Shown: one piece after another, positions 35,753 through 47,823 of the stretch | Layout: the number at the start of each line of letters is the position of its first letter | Numbering within the stretch: the stretch's first letter is position 1 | Assembly (NCBI GenBank): GCA_013397455.1 | Contig: VYZB01000116.1 | Coordinates: forward strand, 588,501 to 652,500 | Length of the DNA stretch: 64,000 bases | Source: Crotophaga sulcirostris | Lineage: Eukaryota; Chordata; Aves; Cuculiformes; Crotophagidae | Direction: 5' to 3' | Made by a program: the position numbers and the translations under genes | The notes under the pieces: model-generated | Database searches by the model: none | What the model saw: only the letters and a program-made list of their open reading frames with translations | What the model was told of the DNA's origin: nothing

Positions 35753-37009
35753 GTCCTGACAAAATGCAGGTGAGTGTGGTTTTACTGAGGTCTGGTAACA
35801 GCATCGTCTTAGCATGTGTCAGCTCACTCTGCAAGTTGCTTGAAGCATGTTCAAGGGGAGCAAGCTTGGAAGAAAGCAAAGACTTACCTTATTCCCTACA
35901 AGCTAAGAGGATACAGCTGGGTACTCTGCCTTGCTGACACGTGGTGGCTTGTTTTGGACTGATGACTTGATCAGGAATCTTAACGCAGAAATTAAGTAAT
36001 TTACACTGCAAGGCTAATAACGTTTTCATAAGTAGTCTGAAGCTGGTGGTGGTTGTTGGTTTCTATTCCTTTCTGGGTATTTCAGTTTGAGCAGTTGTGC
36101 AAAAGGAATGGTATTAATTTAGTTGATAGCAAAATATGTTCTTGGTCTGTGATTTTGATAAATCTCTTTCCTGATACATAATTCAGTTACTGCCTTAAAG
36201 GCAGAAAGAGCTTTACGTGTACTGTTGTTTACTTCTGTCAAAGCAGAATTTTACCTGCTGACCTATGAAGGACTCTTTAAGATAAAGCTAGTTTTGCTGT
36301 ACATGAAATATTGTTAACATAAATAAATCTAAAGAGAATGAATCTGTACGTTGTGAAATCCAAGTGATGTACAGAAAACATTGCAAAAGCATATGTTTTA
36401 AGTTGGAAAATAAAAATTAAAATCCCTTGGTAATATTGCTTACCCTGTAACTCAGAAACCAGATGCTTAAGTTGTTTAGAAGCAAAAAAAGAATACTGGC
36501 TTTATTTCTAGAAAGTGCAAAACAAGTATTACCCAAACTATGCTGTCAAAAAAGTGACTGCATAAAGGTGACGTCTTGCTCAGCAGGTCTGTTTCTAGCC
36601 TGTATTTAGGGGTCTGTGTTCTTTATTTTATTTTCTTCCTTCCTCCTGATGAGTGCTTTTGCTCTCGTTGGTTTTACAGAGCTAGCACAGCGTTGATTGA
36701 GGGGGGCTGGCAGACACAGCAATCAGAATTATCAACTGCTTTGCCAAATTCTGCACTGCTGACAGCTGTGCCAGCCCGCTGGGGACAGTGAGAATGTGCA
36801 GGTGGCCCTGCACATGGGCTTGGCCTGTGCTTGCTGCATCACTGGTGGTGATGGGCAATGAGAAAAGAGCCCAGGATGGCTTGGGAGTGTATTGTGAAGT
36901 TGGCAGGCAGGATGTTGGGAGAACATCTTTTATTTGTAAACTGAGACTTGAGACAGAAACACAGAAGCACAGTAAAACAGGAATATCACAAGACCTCTTA
37001 AAGTCTGTC

Positions 37010-37023
37010 TTTTTTTTTTTTTT
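37010..37023. repeat. 14-base T homopolymer
   Basis: An uninterrupted T run followed by ACCTCCTCTTCTCCTCC, so the whole block 37005-37045 is strongly pyrimidine-rich on the plus strand. No CAG acceptor follows at the usual distance. Confidence 0.85.
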
Positions 37024-40000
37024 ACCTCCTCTTCTCCTCCATATCTGCTCACAGGAAATTTTGTTTTCAGTCCGCTTTAGAAGAGAGTTGCTTGCCTGGA
37101 GTAGGGGAAAGAAAAGCTAAAACTCTATTTTCTTCCATATGGAATATTCAGTTTTGTGACTGCTAAGGCTGTGGAACAAGTTCTCTGTGAGTTCAGGCCA
37201 TTAAGTGCCTTAAAGGTTTCTCCCTCAAGAAGCAAATAAAATAATAGTAAATATAAATATAGCCAATTAAATGTTGGAATTTTGGAAACTTAGTTGTAGC
37301 AATTAAGCAGAGCCCCTTTCTCCCTGTATCTTTTTCAAACAAACGCAAAGCACTCTGCAAGTTACAAATGGAGGTCATAAAACATAACCCAGTCCCTGTG
37401 GTCATTAGCCAGGAAACTGAAATACAGATGTCTCTGGGGCAAAACAAAGTAGTTTTTAAGTAGGACACGAGTTTAGGACAAGAAAAGGATGTCCTCGAGC
37501 TGAGCTGAGATTTTCAAGGTAACTAAAGAAGTTGAGCTCTTAGGTTGAAATTTTAAGGGTATGCAGATAGCTGGCAAAAGCACCACAACCTTAAATACAT
37601 ATTTATTGTTGCATTTTCCTCTGTTCTCAATGCTCCTTTCTTACCCCATCTCCCCCTTGATACATGGGGTTTAGTTTGTAGCGTCCCATTTTGAAGTTGT
37701 TAAGAAATTCTGTTATTCTTCCATTAAAATGTGCTGGAAAAGTTGAGGGACTTTCTCTTCAGCCAAAGCATAGGAAATTTCTTCTTAAATTGGAATAATT
37801 TCACTGCTGATGTAACTGGGGAGATAAAATAATCCCGCAGAATCTGTTAAAATGGAAGCATAAACAGGCTTTGAAAGCTCACATTTCAACTGGAAAAGAA
37901 AACACCTTCTCAGGCTATGATGGTTGGTGAGTGTTTACAGTCTTTTCACAATAAATGCTCTAAATTGTGTAAAAAAATTAAAGGAAACCATTGATTTAAT
38001 AATTAGTATTTTTTAAAAGACACTCTTTTGCTAGATTACATCACCCCTCTTATTTACAGTTTCATGGAACTAAGTTGTAGCAATTATTTGTTTCATTTAA
38101 CTTTAGCCTACACTAATGGTACTCTACAGGTTGTAGAAGAGCACTCAAAGATGTGGCAGGGAATATAAAAAAAAAATCAAAGCTTCAGCCAAGGAAGAAT
38201 TATTGTTTAGGACCTGCACATCTTCTAAAACTTTAACTGCATTGCTGTGAACATGGGATTTATAACTCTCTTCCCATTCTGCGAAGGGATTTTTTAAAAA
38301 ATTGTTGATTATGCCACCATCTGGGGACTTGCAAAATTTTCAAAAGTGTGAGAAGCAGTCTCTATAGTCATTCTGTGTAGAAAAACGCTGTTGGAGATGT
38401 CGTGAAGCTCGTGTACAGCTACTGCAGGGCTGTGGGATGATTGACGTGAATTTAATGGGACTCTTTGACAAGAGTCCTTGCAAAACTGACTGTGTGAGAC
38501 CCACTTACAAAATTATGGGTTTGCTTGGTGGGAAGCATATGGAGGAGATGCTGTCTCTCTCCAAACTGAGTGGTTGGGCAGGGTTCCTCATAACTTGCTT
38601 TGTTACAGGTGCCTTCTTGTATTTCTACCTTAGGATACTGGTTTGGCAAGCAAACAAACCTGAGTTTTGGGGACTGGGGGGACATGAAACCAGAATCTTA
38701 GCATTGAGTTGAGTGATAATCAACTTTTCTTACAGACTGAGAATAACATATACTGCTCTTTCTATAGACTTACGGTGTTTTTTCAACAAATTTCAAGCAT
38801 AATGTCTGTGGAAGGAAATAATGGAATTAAATGGGAGTAAGTGGATGCTCTTGCTCCATAATCCACCTCTGGTGATGTTGACCAGAAATCTCTGGCTGAG
38901 ACTGATTTTACTATTAAACAGGACTCTGCATTTTAATGGAGTGAGCACACAGCTGAGACGTTAGCTCAAGAATCTTAATCCGCCCTTTCCTCTGATAATT
39001 CATTTAGGTTTTCAGTCTGTCTGCCTGCCTTTGAAGCTGTGAAATGGCTAAATTCATAATCCTTCCCGGAGGAAAACTGTGGAAGGGGTGGTATGGTATT
39101 AAATCCTACACTAGGAAGGTTCCAGGGGAACCACTCATTGCAAGGATACACACAGTCCTTTGGCTCTCATTTGTTACCGTAGGTTTCAGACCTTCCCTCA
39201 TCCTTCCTGCTGTGTCACTTTTTCTCCTTTTTTTCTTTGCCTCCAGAACCAGCAAGACACAATTGAATGGGAATTAAGAAATAATGTCGCCCATGTAATG
39301 CTTGTTGCCATTTCTTTTTGTAGTGTCTACTTCTTTTTCTTCACCTGCTTCCATCTGTGCTCTTTTGACTGACTTTTTAGGGCAGGCAGTGCTAGTTCTG
39401 CGTTGCAGATAAAACTGTGACAGTGGTTGGTCCCAAATGATGTTACCATGAAAATAATAAGCCCAGAGAGCTAACTAAAGAGAAACACCCTCCTGTTCTT
39501 CTTACAGGTATTTAGATTTAAGTGATGTTTACCACGTCTCGATTCAACCTCACCTACTCATCTGTAAGGCCTTCAGGGAGGTACTGCAAATCCTGGCTGT
39601 AATTTGATAATTTATCTTTGTCTACATGTTTGTGGTTTAGGTTTCTTGTTGTGGTGGCTCAGAAGGATCCTGCTGGGTCTGTCAACACCGCATCTGTCTG
39701 ACATGGAGTCTGAGTGGATACGCAGGTGGCAATGTACACTGAGCCTACTTGGTTCCTGTGTGTGTTTTTGTTCCTCTAGGATTGTTTTTTAAGCATTAGT
39801 GTATTTCAGGAAAATTACTGGAGCTCATTCTTGGACAGCGTTTTAGACTAAGATTATTTTAGGGCTTGTAACTAACTCACTGGTCTTTGTGATTCAAATA
39901 ATGCTAATTTAAAGTATACTTGTATTTATGTTGATATATATGATGGGGAGAGAGCAACTTCTCACCAGAAGTGCAAGTTGAAATGAATGTATTAAACTGA

Positions 40001-43000
40001 AGAGAATCATGCGTTAATTTTTTTAAAGAGATTTTGAGATAACTCTTTCAAAGACAGACTCTTTGTAATTTAATGTCTAGACTTCTTTTTTTTCCTTTTT
40101 GGAAATGGGGAAACTGTTCTTTCCTCCAGCTATTTTCAATGAGTCAGTTCCTAGAATTTTATAGAGAAAGGATAATATTTAGGTCATATGAAGTAGGCTG
40201 TTGAGGGCTTACTTCAAATATACTGTAAATATCATAGCAACAGTTATGAAAGAAGGAAAATTGTAACTTCTCACAATATTAAACATCAAGTAGCTCAGCT
40301 AAACTATTAATTCAAACTACATGAAATGCAGTGTAGTGCTGCATTGGGCTGTGTCAATGAACCAATAATATTTTCTATCAAAGACAAGTAACAGGAACAG
40401 TAGATGTGGGAAGATTAAAACTGGAATATTTTTTTAAATGGAATAAACCAGACAGGAATAATAGTTTTGTTGTCTGCCAGAAGAGGCTCTTCAGTGGACA
40501 GCCAAAATCTTTGTGACCCAAGAGCTGTGTATGCCATCCAGCCATACCCATAATGTAATACTGAGAGATCTACAAGGATAAATAAAATTTCAAGACCTGT
40601 GGGTGTAACCTTCCTGAATGTAATAGCTTTTCCTATAGCTGAAGAGAGTCTTTTGAAAGCATAGGAATGGCTTGACAGAAGTTGGTAAGAATTAATAAGT
40701 AGATTTTTTTTCTATTGTTTACACCAAAACTATGCAGTATCAAAAGAGAACATTAAAAACTGGTCTAGGTAAGGGTTTAGTTAAGTGGCATATGGTGACA
40801 CCTGATCAAATTAAGAAGTTAATTTCTTCTCCATCACAAACTATCAAACGTTACACTTGGCTCAAGGGTAAGCACTCAGTAGTCACTGGGGTCTGCTAGT
40901 GTTGCTTTTTAAGGGCCTGGAGGAACCTTCACCAAGGTGGTGTGACTATGCCAGTTCAGGGAAGGTTAAGCCAGGCCTGAAGAGGCACTTCATGGCTGTG
41001 TTGACCCATCATCCCCAGACAAGAAGGCTACATGAGCTCCTGGATGTCTCCGAGGCCACCAGTGTGGAGCAAACCCAGGCAACGCACTGCAGCCTTGCAG
41101 CTGGCCAGACACAGGAGGTGTCCCTGAAAGGGTGGCTGTGCAAGAGGTTTTTCTTGCGCAGTTCTGGCTGAATCCAGCTCTTAAGTATGCTTCTGAGGAA
41201 AAGTGGACAGTTGCAGGGAATTTGGCCATCAGCCCAGCTTTCAGACTCATAAATAGAGTGAAGATGTAGTCTTCTGTGTCCTGTGTTTTGACACTTTGAT
41301 TTGTCTCTGGCAATTATAGGCAACATTTTCAAGCAAGGATGGAGTGCTTTGGAAGTAATGTTTCCCTGTGGATGACTACTATTCAGAGAAAAGTAGTGTG
41401 CCATGTGAGAGGTGGGAAGCAGAGGGGTCTTCCTGCCCTGTTTTTTCATATTACTGTCTTTTCACACTAGTGTCATTACAGAGGGGTCATTGAAACAGTA
41501 TTAAGTCTGCATTTCTACTCCTTCCTTTGGAGGGGCAGAAGGAAAAATGTTTGGTACCTTGTGGCTTGTCTTTGTCTTGCCTGTCTTCAGGCACCTGTGG
41601 TTCAGCATGGAGCTCCCTGGACAACCTGTGTAGTTGGGAGGTGGATGGGGAACATGGAGTAGATGAATCACACTTGAAGTCCTTTGAAAAGCAATTAAAT
41701 TTTAATATCCCTTGCTATTCAAAAGTGCCCAAGTGGTATGTTTGTGGGTTGATTTTCAGCTGAAGTTCTCTTTAGTAGGAGAAGATGCTGAGCTGTGTTG
41801 TTGGGGTTTTTTTTGGTACCTGCCAAGAGTGCTATAAAGCAAGAGCTTGTGGGACTGAAAAATAAATGGGTTGAAGCATGCTCTCACTAAAGCAGATGGA
41901 TGGGTGGTGAACTCTAAAACAAAATCCTCCCCACCCCTAAATGATCTAATTGGGAAAAGAATGCAGGAGAAACAAGATTGTGTGGAAGTTGAGCTCGAGT
42001 AAGGGCACAGTTGTGGCTTACCTTTCTGCTGCCGTGCTCCTAATGCTGATGGGATTGTAAATGGCTCTCTGTTAAATATATGCAAACCAGATTGTACAAA
42101 GCAATGATTTAAAACAACAACAGTCTTTCATCTTTGGTGAAGCCAACAAATACTATAAAATCTAAATTGTCTGGAAGAAGTAGTTTTTCTTTGAATTCTG
42201 ACAGCATTCAGCTGCTGAAATATATAAATGCACTCAATTCTAGCTTTCGAGACTAGATTTAATGAGATGCTCAGAGGGAAATCTTTGGATGAGCTTATAT
42301 AAATTGTAGAAATGGGCCACTATATTGTCACAGATAACTATTTTTCAACTTTTGATCCATTTTTATAAGTGATTATTTTATCGGACAACACTTGGGTCTG
42401 CTCTTTACCTGTCCTTCTTGAAAATAATTTTCAACAGTAACAAATAATCATAGGCTGGAAATGGAGTCCTGTCACTGATGCTGCTGAGTAACAACCGGTG
42501 CATGTTGAGTGGTGTGTGAACTGCTGGGCTCTGCATGGGTGCAGGATGCACCTACCTGCAGTTTAGCTCCAGCCTTCCAGTTCATAACTGTGCTGCAGAG
42601 GGAAAAAGAGGAAGGATATGGTGTGGGTTAAAGCAGAAAAGAAAGTGTTTTGCTGTTGGTCTCTTATCCTAAAATACACCCATGTAACCAATATCTGAAA
42701 GGTGTGAGAGCTCATGCTTTCTTACAACTGATTTCTTCTAACATAGCACTCTGTAATTTCACTGAGCAATCTGCCCTTCTCATTCACCACTTGGTATAGC
42801 TCAGTAATGAGAGATGTTATCTGATCTCAGCATCTTCCATTTAGTTAGGAAATGGCCTGGGATTTATTTTTTTAAAAGACATTCTTACATTAATATGAAA
42901 GAAAAAATTATGTTTTGGCAAAGGTGTCCTAGTAAGAAGTAGAACAACCCTTGGAAATGCCAAGAGTTACGTCCAATATTTAAGGAAGTTAATAAGTTTG

Positions 43001-43070
43001 ATCTGGTGTCTGCTCACTAATTATGAACTGAAATTTCTGGAAGCAAAGGAATGCCCTTTGTTTTCCCTCT

Positions 43071-43101
43071 TTTAGACTACCTTAAAATAAGGTAGTCTAA
43101 A
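43071..43101. repeat. Perfect inverted repeat (14-bp arms, 3-base loop)
   Basis: TTTAGACTACCTTA (43071-43084), loop AAA, then TAAGGTAGTCTAAA (43088-43101) is an exact reverse complement. RNA from either strand could form a 14-bp hairpin. The arms are too short for a typical microRNA precursor, and no transposon terminal repeats are recognised. Confidence 0.9.
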
Positions 43102-44097
43102 GTGCAAACCCTTAGTTTTTCCTCCAGTATGAACATGAGCTGTAGATACTGGAGTTTACTGTTTTTCTTTTTTTGCAAAGGGCTAGTATTTTGATATATT
43201 AGAGGCAATTAGGAACCACAACCAGTATTGTGGGTCCAGCTGTCCTAGACACTGCTCAAGCTGCTAAAGGCAATCCTTCTCTATTAAATGCACGGAGGAG
43301 GGAACCAGAGACCTTACCACATACCTGAAGCTCCAGAAACATCTTTCTGATCTGAATCTAATGCCTTACTTTCTGGGTTATCTAAGCCTGCTTCTTTTCT
43401 ATGCCATCAAAGCCCAGCAGTCTTTGATGTGATCAAGTCTGACTTATTTGCCAAATAATGGTAATTTCTCAAGTACAGCAGGATTATGTTTTTTCAGCCT
43501 TTCCTGCATTTTCTCCAGTGATTTTACTGCCCATGTAGATGTTGGCAGATGTTTTTACCTCATAAGTATTACAAATTTGAAATACTTTCATCTTTTCCTG
43601 GGAAACCTCAATTCTGATGATTTTTGTTGTTTGTTCACTGAGTTCACTTATTTTAATACTTGGTCGTTCCCAGAGGACTTGTTTTGAAGGTATTCAAATG
43701 TCCAGCTGCAATTTCAGATTTTGTTTTTGTTGCCAGACAGTAAGCTGGAAATAATTTTCAAGTCATCTCCCCCCCACCTCCTCCTCCTGTGACCAGATCA
43801 TGGCAGCATGTGTCCTGTCCATGCTCCAAGAGTTTGTTTCTTCATGACAAGTTGAGTGAATTGTCTTTGTATTCTTCTCCTTCTTAAAAAATGTTTGACT
43901 TGGGACTGTTGATCTTTTGGTTTTATAGCCAGTTAATGTTAAAGAAATATTCAAAATACAAATTATAAAAAAATGTCAAGCTAATACTTAATGCTGTTTG
44001 GGATTCTCTCCCCTGCACACTTCAGCCTTTACTTGTACATCGACTAAATTACAACTCTGAGAAAATGTTAGTCAGCAAACTGCTTTTTTCTAATCAG

Positions 44098-44270
44098 GAT
44101 CACAAAATGGTTTGGGTTGGAAGGGACCTTCAAAAATCATCCAGTCCAGCCCCTCTGCCACGGGCAGGGACATCTTCCACTAGATCAGGTTGCTCAAAGT
44201 CCTGTCCAACCTGACCTTGAATGCCTCCACTGACATCCACAACTTCTTGAGGCACTATTCCAGTGCCTCC
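44098..44270 (-). mobile_element. CR1 LINE 3'-end fragment (ATTCTATG-tail type)
   Basis: The plus strand starts GATCACAAAATGGTTTGGGT, then TGGAAGGGACCTTCAAAAAT and CACTAGATCAGGTTGCTCAA, ending near CACTATTCCAGTGCCTCC. It is the reverse complement of the same CR1 type found in plus orientation at 58885-59158, with more substitutions. It is a 5'-truncated dead copy. Confidence 0.92.
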
Positions 44271-45693
44271 ATGTATTCCTAATTGCAGTAGTAGGTAATT
44301 CTGGGTCTATGATAATGGTGCCTTTCTGGTGGGAGATGGTGGTGTTGGGTTTATGTGGTGGGATTTTGTCTGTTTTTTGGGGGGCGTTGTTTGTTTGTTT
44401 TGGCACCAGTAACTGTTTCAAGACTATTCATTTAGTTCAACTGTGCAGGATATGTGCAGATGGCGATGTTTTACTTCTGTTCCATGTTACAACACTTTAG
44501 AAGGTTTCTGTGAGTGGATCCTGGGGGGCTTATCCTGCCCCTGTGGTTAAGGAAAAGAGTGGGAGAGCATTTTCCATTTGATATGCTGCTGTTAAAATTT
44601 CAGCTGAAAGCCTGTGGGTTAGGTATAGGTTTGCTCCCTTTTTTCCATAGCAAGGAAGATGCTGGAGGAAACTTCTTGTTTACTGTTGGAAGGAGCATAA
44701 TATCTCTAAGTCATCTTTACTAGATATTTTCTGTATAATTTAGTTTCGTTTTCCTCTCTATGCTTTTCCAGGGCTGGAGGAATTTGGGAATTTTTATCAG
44801 TCATCTCTTTATCCCAGAGTTTCGACATTTTCTCTGAGTTAGTTTTCACTGGCAGCTTTCCCCTAAGCTGCTGTTATTGTAGCTTTCATGCCATTGTCTG
44901 GGGTGTGAAATGTTAAGCAGCTTAGCCATGACTTTAATTTCTCTGTTAAAGCTGGTGTTTTTAAATAGAGTTGGTCTGTTTAGCAACTCTCCAAAGTTTG
45001 TGGATATCCTCCCATTACACTCTTTTGGTGTAGGTTTTTACTTTGTCTGTAAAGGGATAGCAGCTTTCTGAGTCAGACCCCTGAACTTAGAAGGTATTTT
45101 GGTTTAGCTTCTTTCACAAGCTACCTGTTTAATATCGTTGACTGCATGGTTCTTGTTTTCAGCCTGTTTTTTTCCTTTTCATTTATTCCTACTGTCAGCT
45201 GGTTATTTCTCTGAAGCTGTGTGTGAGAAGTTAAATGTGTTGTGCCGTCTTTGCTACAGAGAATATCCCTTCCCTCTGATTTCTGCATCTCCAAAATTAC
45301 CTTCCATTGTGGGAAGTGGTTGGTGTAGAGCCTATAACATGTCAATTTTGAATTGTGTTGGATACGCATCTTACACTCCATAAAATCTTTTATTGATATT
45401 GATCTGAAATTGCCACTGTAGTCGTGTTTAGTCTTCCAACGTGGATTTTTCTTGGTACTTTTTTGTTTCGCCTTTTTAAAGTTTGTTTTTTATTCTTGCT
45501 TTGCATGAAAAGTAATCAGACCAGATGTCAGCTGCACTACACACTTTAATATCCTGGATAAGTTGAGCTACGTTTTCATTCCAGTAGACAGGTTTTTAAT
45601 CTGATCTACGGGTAGATATCTTACTAGGGGAATGAATATTCTACCAACAAGGAACCCAGGAGTGATTCTGTCAGTCTTTTTCCATCCTGACTC

Positions 45694-45723
45694 TTTATTA
45701 TTATTACTATTATTTATTTATTT
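45694..45723. repeat. (ATT)n / (ATTT)n low-complexity repeat
   Basis: A run of TTATTATTATTACTATTATT followed by TATTTATTT. It is simple AT-rich microsatellite DNA with interruptions. Confidence 0.8.
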
Positions 45724-47797
45724 CCAAGTATGCTTACCAATTTCATTCTCTCTGGTGCTGCCGGGACTCTCCAATGTAAGCAGATGTCATGGCTGAAGAC
45801 ACTGTCACAGTTTGTAGCAAGCTGTGAGTTCAGTAGCACAGTTGTCTGTTGGTGTGCAGTATCCTATAATTGTCATTTTCCTATATCACTTCTGAAATGC
45901 AGCTTGCAGAAATTGGCTGTTAATTGGCTGCCAGTCCTTCAGTAGTATTTCAGCATTAGAAATCCTAATTTAATGTTGCTCTTTCTGCAGGGAGGGAGAA
46001 CATTTTCTCATCTTGGTTCATCATGTCGATGATGAATTCTTATATTTAGTTATATTTTTTTAACCCACTCCTCAACATCAACATAAGCTGTGGATTTTAG
46101 GAACAGGCTCATCTGGTTTCTGTGTTACTTATATAGCTCTTGACCCTGCTGATTTCTAGTATCCCAGAGAGCTGTAATTGTAGCCAGTAGAGAAGCATTC
46201 ATTTTAGAAACTGCTGTTGCATATGGAATATGTTACTGCCACTCCTCCGTGCCTTCCCCAGCTGTGCTGCTGGTAAAAGTGGAGATGGGAGCACTCCAGT
46301 ATCCAGTTTCGTCAGCCAGCCCAGTCAGCCTAGCCTCAGAAATCCCTGAAGAGGGTTTGGCCAGCCCAGGCAAGGAGACCCTCGCAAAGTGCAGTGGAGT
46401 TGAAACCATCACTTGGCAGGTAATGTTTACAAGCAGCAGAGCCATGTTCAGCTGCTCCCAATATATCCATGGGCTTGTCAGTGCCTTGGTATCCAGATGA
46501 TTTCTCTAAAGGCACAGTTTCTCTTTTGAGACTTTCTCTTAGCCTACATTTTGTTGCAGTGGCAGCCTTGTTTGGCTTATTGACTTCACTGCCCTACTTG
46601 GCTACCTCTCTTTGCCAAGTCTGCAGGTCACTGCTGAGGTAGACTGGGAAGTCGGTGGATCTGTAACACAGAAAATTACTTCTTTTTCATGTGATCCTTG
46701 CTCACCTAGACCTGTCTGTCTTGGCCTAAACCATGCTGGAGGAAGATGCAACTCTTAGGATCTGCATATTGGCACAGCAGAAGAGAGTTGAGAAGGTCAT
46801 GGGAACCTGCAAACTACTCTAAGGATGAGACCACTGACTCAGATGATGTTAGATTTTAGATGTTCCTCTGCTTGGAGATGCATGTTTTCCCATTGTTAGT
46901 TACGCTCAATCCTTTTACACAGAAGTTGTGTGTGTGAGAATTGCAGCAATGATAGAATTGTTTTACTTAAGCTTTGATTTTTTTTGGATCCAGCTTTGTG
47001 TGCATGGTAGGGAAATACCTCTTTCTATTGCAGTAGTTAAATTTGTCCAAAATTATACTTCACTTGTTCTCATGTAGCATGGCATGCAATCTTCAGCCCA
47101 CTGCCACATGTAGGTTTCTTGGCTTTCCTCCTATGTCTGTAGCTATATAATAAACTCTACACCTATGACTATATATAAAAAAAATAAATAAATTAGCCAC
47201 GTCTTCGAGTACAACACGAGTATTATCTGAATGTCATTTATGTGACATGGAATTATAGTGAGAAAATATGCAGGCATGTTTCTCCAGCTTTCCCTGGGAT
47301 CTTGGGCAGTGTTACATATTAGTGCTACTGCATGTAATCACAGATGGAGACGGCACTGTGAGGGATAATCTCTTGTTGCTTGTTATCGTGAGTGCTTTTT
47401 CCTTCCTCCTTCTGTTTTTTTGAGTCCCTTTCTAAAGCAGGCAAAGCTTAGTTGTACTTTTATCAAATCCCAGTTGGTGATTGCTATTAGCTACAAGATA
47501 ACACATTTTCACAAGCTTGCACCTGGTTTTAAGAAGGAGCGTGTGCTGCTTTCAACATAAGCTTTGTCTCTTAGCTTGTAAGAGTTCAATTTGAATAGCT
47601 GATTCATGTTCTATACTTGGATACCTAGTACTTCTGGTCTGTCAGAGGCTGTAATGTGTTTTATTGGGCTTGCATTTCACTAGATTAAGTAACCTGGAGA
47701 AGTTTTAAAGGCAAATATTTTCACCCCTGGTAAACTGTAATGATTTACAGTCATAGTGAAGGAAGGCAGAAGCTGAGTTGCCGTTGTAGGTGTGAGG

Positions 47798-47823
47798 TAT
47801 TTCTTACATTTTTGTAAGAAATA
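47798..47823. repeat. Perfect inverted repeat (11-bp arms, 4-base loop)
   Basis: TATTTCTTACA, loop TTTT, then TGTAAGAAATA. The right arm runs directly into AATAAA (47820-47825). As RNA this is a small hairpin immediately before a canonical poly(A) hexamer. No coding exon is seen upstream, so function is doubtful. Confidence 0.88.

Larger units (their letters stand above)
35753..44097. other. Unassigned intron-like DNA
   Basis: No gene or transposon is recognised over 8.3 kb. Contents include a T14 run (37010-37023), an acceptor joined directly to a donor-like GTATTT at 39507/39508 and a GC-richer open stretch at 40905-41170 (90 codons, no homology seen). A perfect 14-bp-arm hairpin lies at 43071-43101. 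Confidence 0.55.

Noticed and set aside
40899..41171. 90-codon plus-strand open frame with GC-rich codons
   Set aside because: Composition is interesting, but the acceptor is weak (TTTTTAAG), no donor or poly(A) signal follows, and the opposite strand is open over the same bases.
41009..41449. 146-codon minus-strand open frame, the longest in the window
   Set aside because: No recognisable domain or homology. Length is within chance expectation for 64 kb in six frames, and there is no splice or promoter context.
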